From Opitutia bacterium (GTDB lineage: Bacteria > Verrucomicrobiota > Verrucomicrobiia > Opitutales > Seribacteraceae), in NCBI GenBank assembly GCA_002716045.1, contig PAZC01000060.1, positions 39,999-103,998 on the forward strand: DNA of 64,000 nucleotides, in the 5' to 3' direction. The number at the start of each line of letters is the position of its first letter. The stretch's first letter is position 1. The translations under genes were made by a program, and so were the position numbers. Shown piece after piece: positions 62,982 through 64,000 of this stretch. A model generated the notes under the pieces. It ran no database searches. It saw only the letters and a program-made list of their open reading frames with translations, and was not told where the DNA came from.

Positions 62982-64000
62982 ATGACCAGCTTACGAATTA
63001 CATGCATTACACTGTCACTTTCTCTGGCAAGTGCCTTTGGGCAAAGCCAGTTGCCGCCGCTCGAGAAATCGGTTGAGGATGCCTCCACTGGATTCAACGT
63101 CCAACCGGGTTTCGAAGTCGAGTTGATCTACAAGGTGGACAAGAGAAAGTATGGTTCCTGGATAGCGGTGGCCTTCGACCCAAAGGGGCGCCTAACGGTC
63201 TCGGATCAAGGCGGTGCCGGCACCTTCTCGATCGAGATTCCCAAGCAGGGCGAAGCCTTCGACGAAAGCAAGATCAAAAAGCTCAACGTAAAGTCCTCCC
63301 AATGGGGCATGCTCTACGCCTTCGACCACCTCTACATGATGGGTAACCGCGTCTTGAGCCGGGCCAAAGTCCTGGATAATGGCGACCTGGGTCCCACGGA
63401 GGATATTGCCCCAATGAATGGCGGCGGCGAACATGGACCACACTCCATCGTGGTCTCTCCCGATGGCAAAAGCCTTTACGTCATAGCGGGCAACTACACC
63501 AAGCCACCGGAATACCAGAAGACACGTATCCGCGACAACTGGAAGGACGACTATCTCCTGCAAAACTATGCCTACGGCCACAACGGCAACGGCAAGGCAC
63601 CCGGTGGCTGGGTCCTCAAGGTCAGCCCCGACGGCAAGGAACGGGAAATGATGAACATGGGCTACCGCAACCCGGTGGATTTCGCCTTGAACAGAGATGG
63701 AGAACTCTTCGTTTACGATGCCGACATGGAATGGGACATCGGAGCCCCCTGGTACCGCCCCACCCGCATCAATCACGGTGTTTCCGGCGGTGAAAACGGT
63801 TGGCGGGCGACCTCCAAGAAGTGGCGCAAGTACTTCCCCGACACCGTAGGTTCGGTGGTCGACGTCGGTCCCGGTTGTCCGACCGGCGTGATCGCGGGCA
63901 CCAACACGAAATTCCCCACCCATTACCGCGACGCCTTGTTTATCTGCGACTGGACCTTCGCCACCATGTACTCGATTCACCTGAAACCGCACGGCTCGTC
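62982..64000 (+). CDS. PVC-type sugar-dehydrogenase-like beta-propeller protein, N-terminal part (cut by window edge)
   Basis: From ATG 62982 the frame stays open to the right edge (339 codons). A signal peptide (about 1-20) leads to FNVQPGFEVELIY (the usual start of PVC propellers) and blade motifs such as WIAVAFDPKGRLTVSDQGG, GPHSIVVSPDGKSLYVIAG, MGYRNPVDFALNRDGELFVYDADMEWDIG and RDALFICDWTFATMYSI. This is the glucose/sorbosone-dehydrogenase-like fold; a cytochrome c domain may follow outside the window. The 126 bases before it hold no gene, only a perfect palindrome CTAGCGCTAG at 62930-62939. Confidence 0.85.
   Translation, partial: MTSLRITCITLSLSLASAFGQSQLPPLEKSVEDASTGFNVQPGFEVELIYKVDKRKYGSWIAVAFDPKGRLTVSDQGGAGTFSIEIPKQGEAFDESKIKKLNVKSSQWGMLYAFDHLYMMGNRVLSRAKVLDNGDLGPTEDIAPMNGGGEHGPHSIVVSPDGKSLYVIAGNYTKPPEYQKTRIRDNWKDDYLLQNYAYGHNGNGKAPGGWVLKVSPDGKEREMMNMGYRNPVDFALNRDGELFVYDADMEWDIGAPWYRPTRINHGVSGGENGWRATSKKWRKYFPDTVGSVVDVGPGCPTGVIAGTNTKFPTHYRDALFICDWTFATMYSIHLKPHGS

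Noticed and set aside
63192..63992. Minus-strand open frame of 266 codons at the right edge
   Set aside because: It is the shadow of the truncated propeller gene on the plus strand, which has a signal peptide and blade motifs.

Overview
The window reads as chromosomal DNA from a free-living, probably marine member of the Verrucomicrobiota (PVC superphylum). This is inferred from gene content: sulfatases with signal peptides, a PVC-type beta-propeller/cytochrome c protein with a discoidin-like tail, SHD1-like domains, GYF_2 domains, a Tat-exported sugar-isomerase-like TIM barrel and a Na+/H+ antiporter-like carrier. I see no rRNA, tRNA, CRISPR array, insertion sequence or phage gene. Genes are tightly packed: no stretch above 300 bases lacks one, and many neighbours overlap by four bases (ATGA).

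Layout. 1-3.9 kb: the start of flgB leaves the left edge behind a near-consensus sigma-54 promoter and is divergent from a PAS histidine kinase. A small membrane protease, a HAD protein and a secreted EF-hand protein follow. 3.9-8.1 kb: a four-gene coupled operon (FabB-like ketosynthase, nitroreductase, universal stress protein, NhaD-like carrier). 8.2-15.7 kb: a seven-gene catabolic cluster. It holds a UxaA-type dehydratase, two SDRs (one with L-fucose-dehydrogenase-like sequence), an FAH-family hydrolase, an LhgO-like oxidase, an Ldh2-type dehydrogenase and a zinc-type dehydrogenase, and looks like an oxidative route from L-fucose or a similar deoxy sugar to pyruvate and lactate. 15.7-20.4 kb: an acidic membrane protein, a sugar-nucleotide-type epimerase, a TIM barrel and two secreted SHD1-like proteins. 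20.4-39.3 kb: mostly housekeeping (pheA, ilvD, pgi, rsmI, ppx, rluD, adenosine/adenine deaminase, M29, M20 and M48 peptidases, an unusual adenylate-kinase fusion, purH, apaG, a beta-CASP nuclease, rph). 39.3-44.1 kb: a metabolic module of a TIM-barrel isomerase, a cytoplasmic sulfatase, an Nramp-related transporter without the metal-binding motifs, and a Tat-exported TIM barrel. 44.1-49.7 kb: a TonB-like protein, a pseudouridine synthase, slyD, an amidohydrolase, a permuted NlpC/P60-like membrane protein and GYF_2 genes.

49.8-64 kb: a plus-strand run of eight exported proteins: three sulfatases with differing active-site motifs, two serine esterases, a putative alpha/alpha-barrel glycosidase, and two beta-propeller proteins, the last cut by the right edge. 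This looks like a locus for breaking down a sulfated, possibly acylated polysaccharide. If the substrate contains fucose, the 8-15.7 kb cluster could consume the released sugar; that link is inference.
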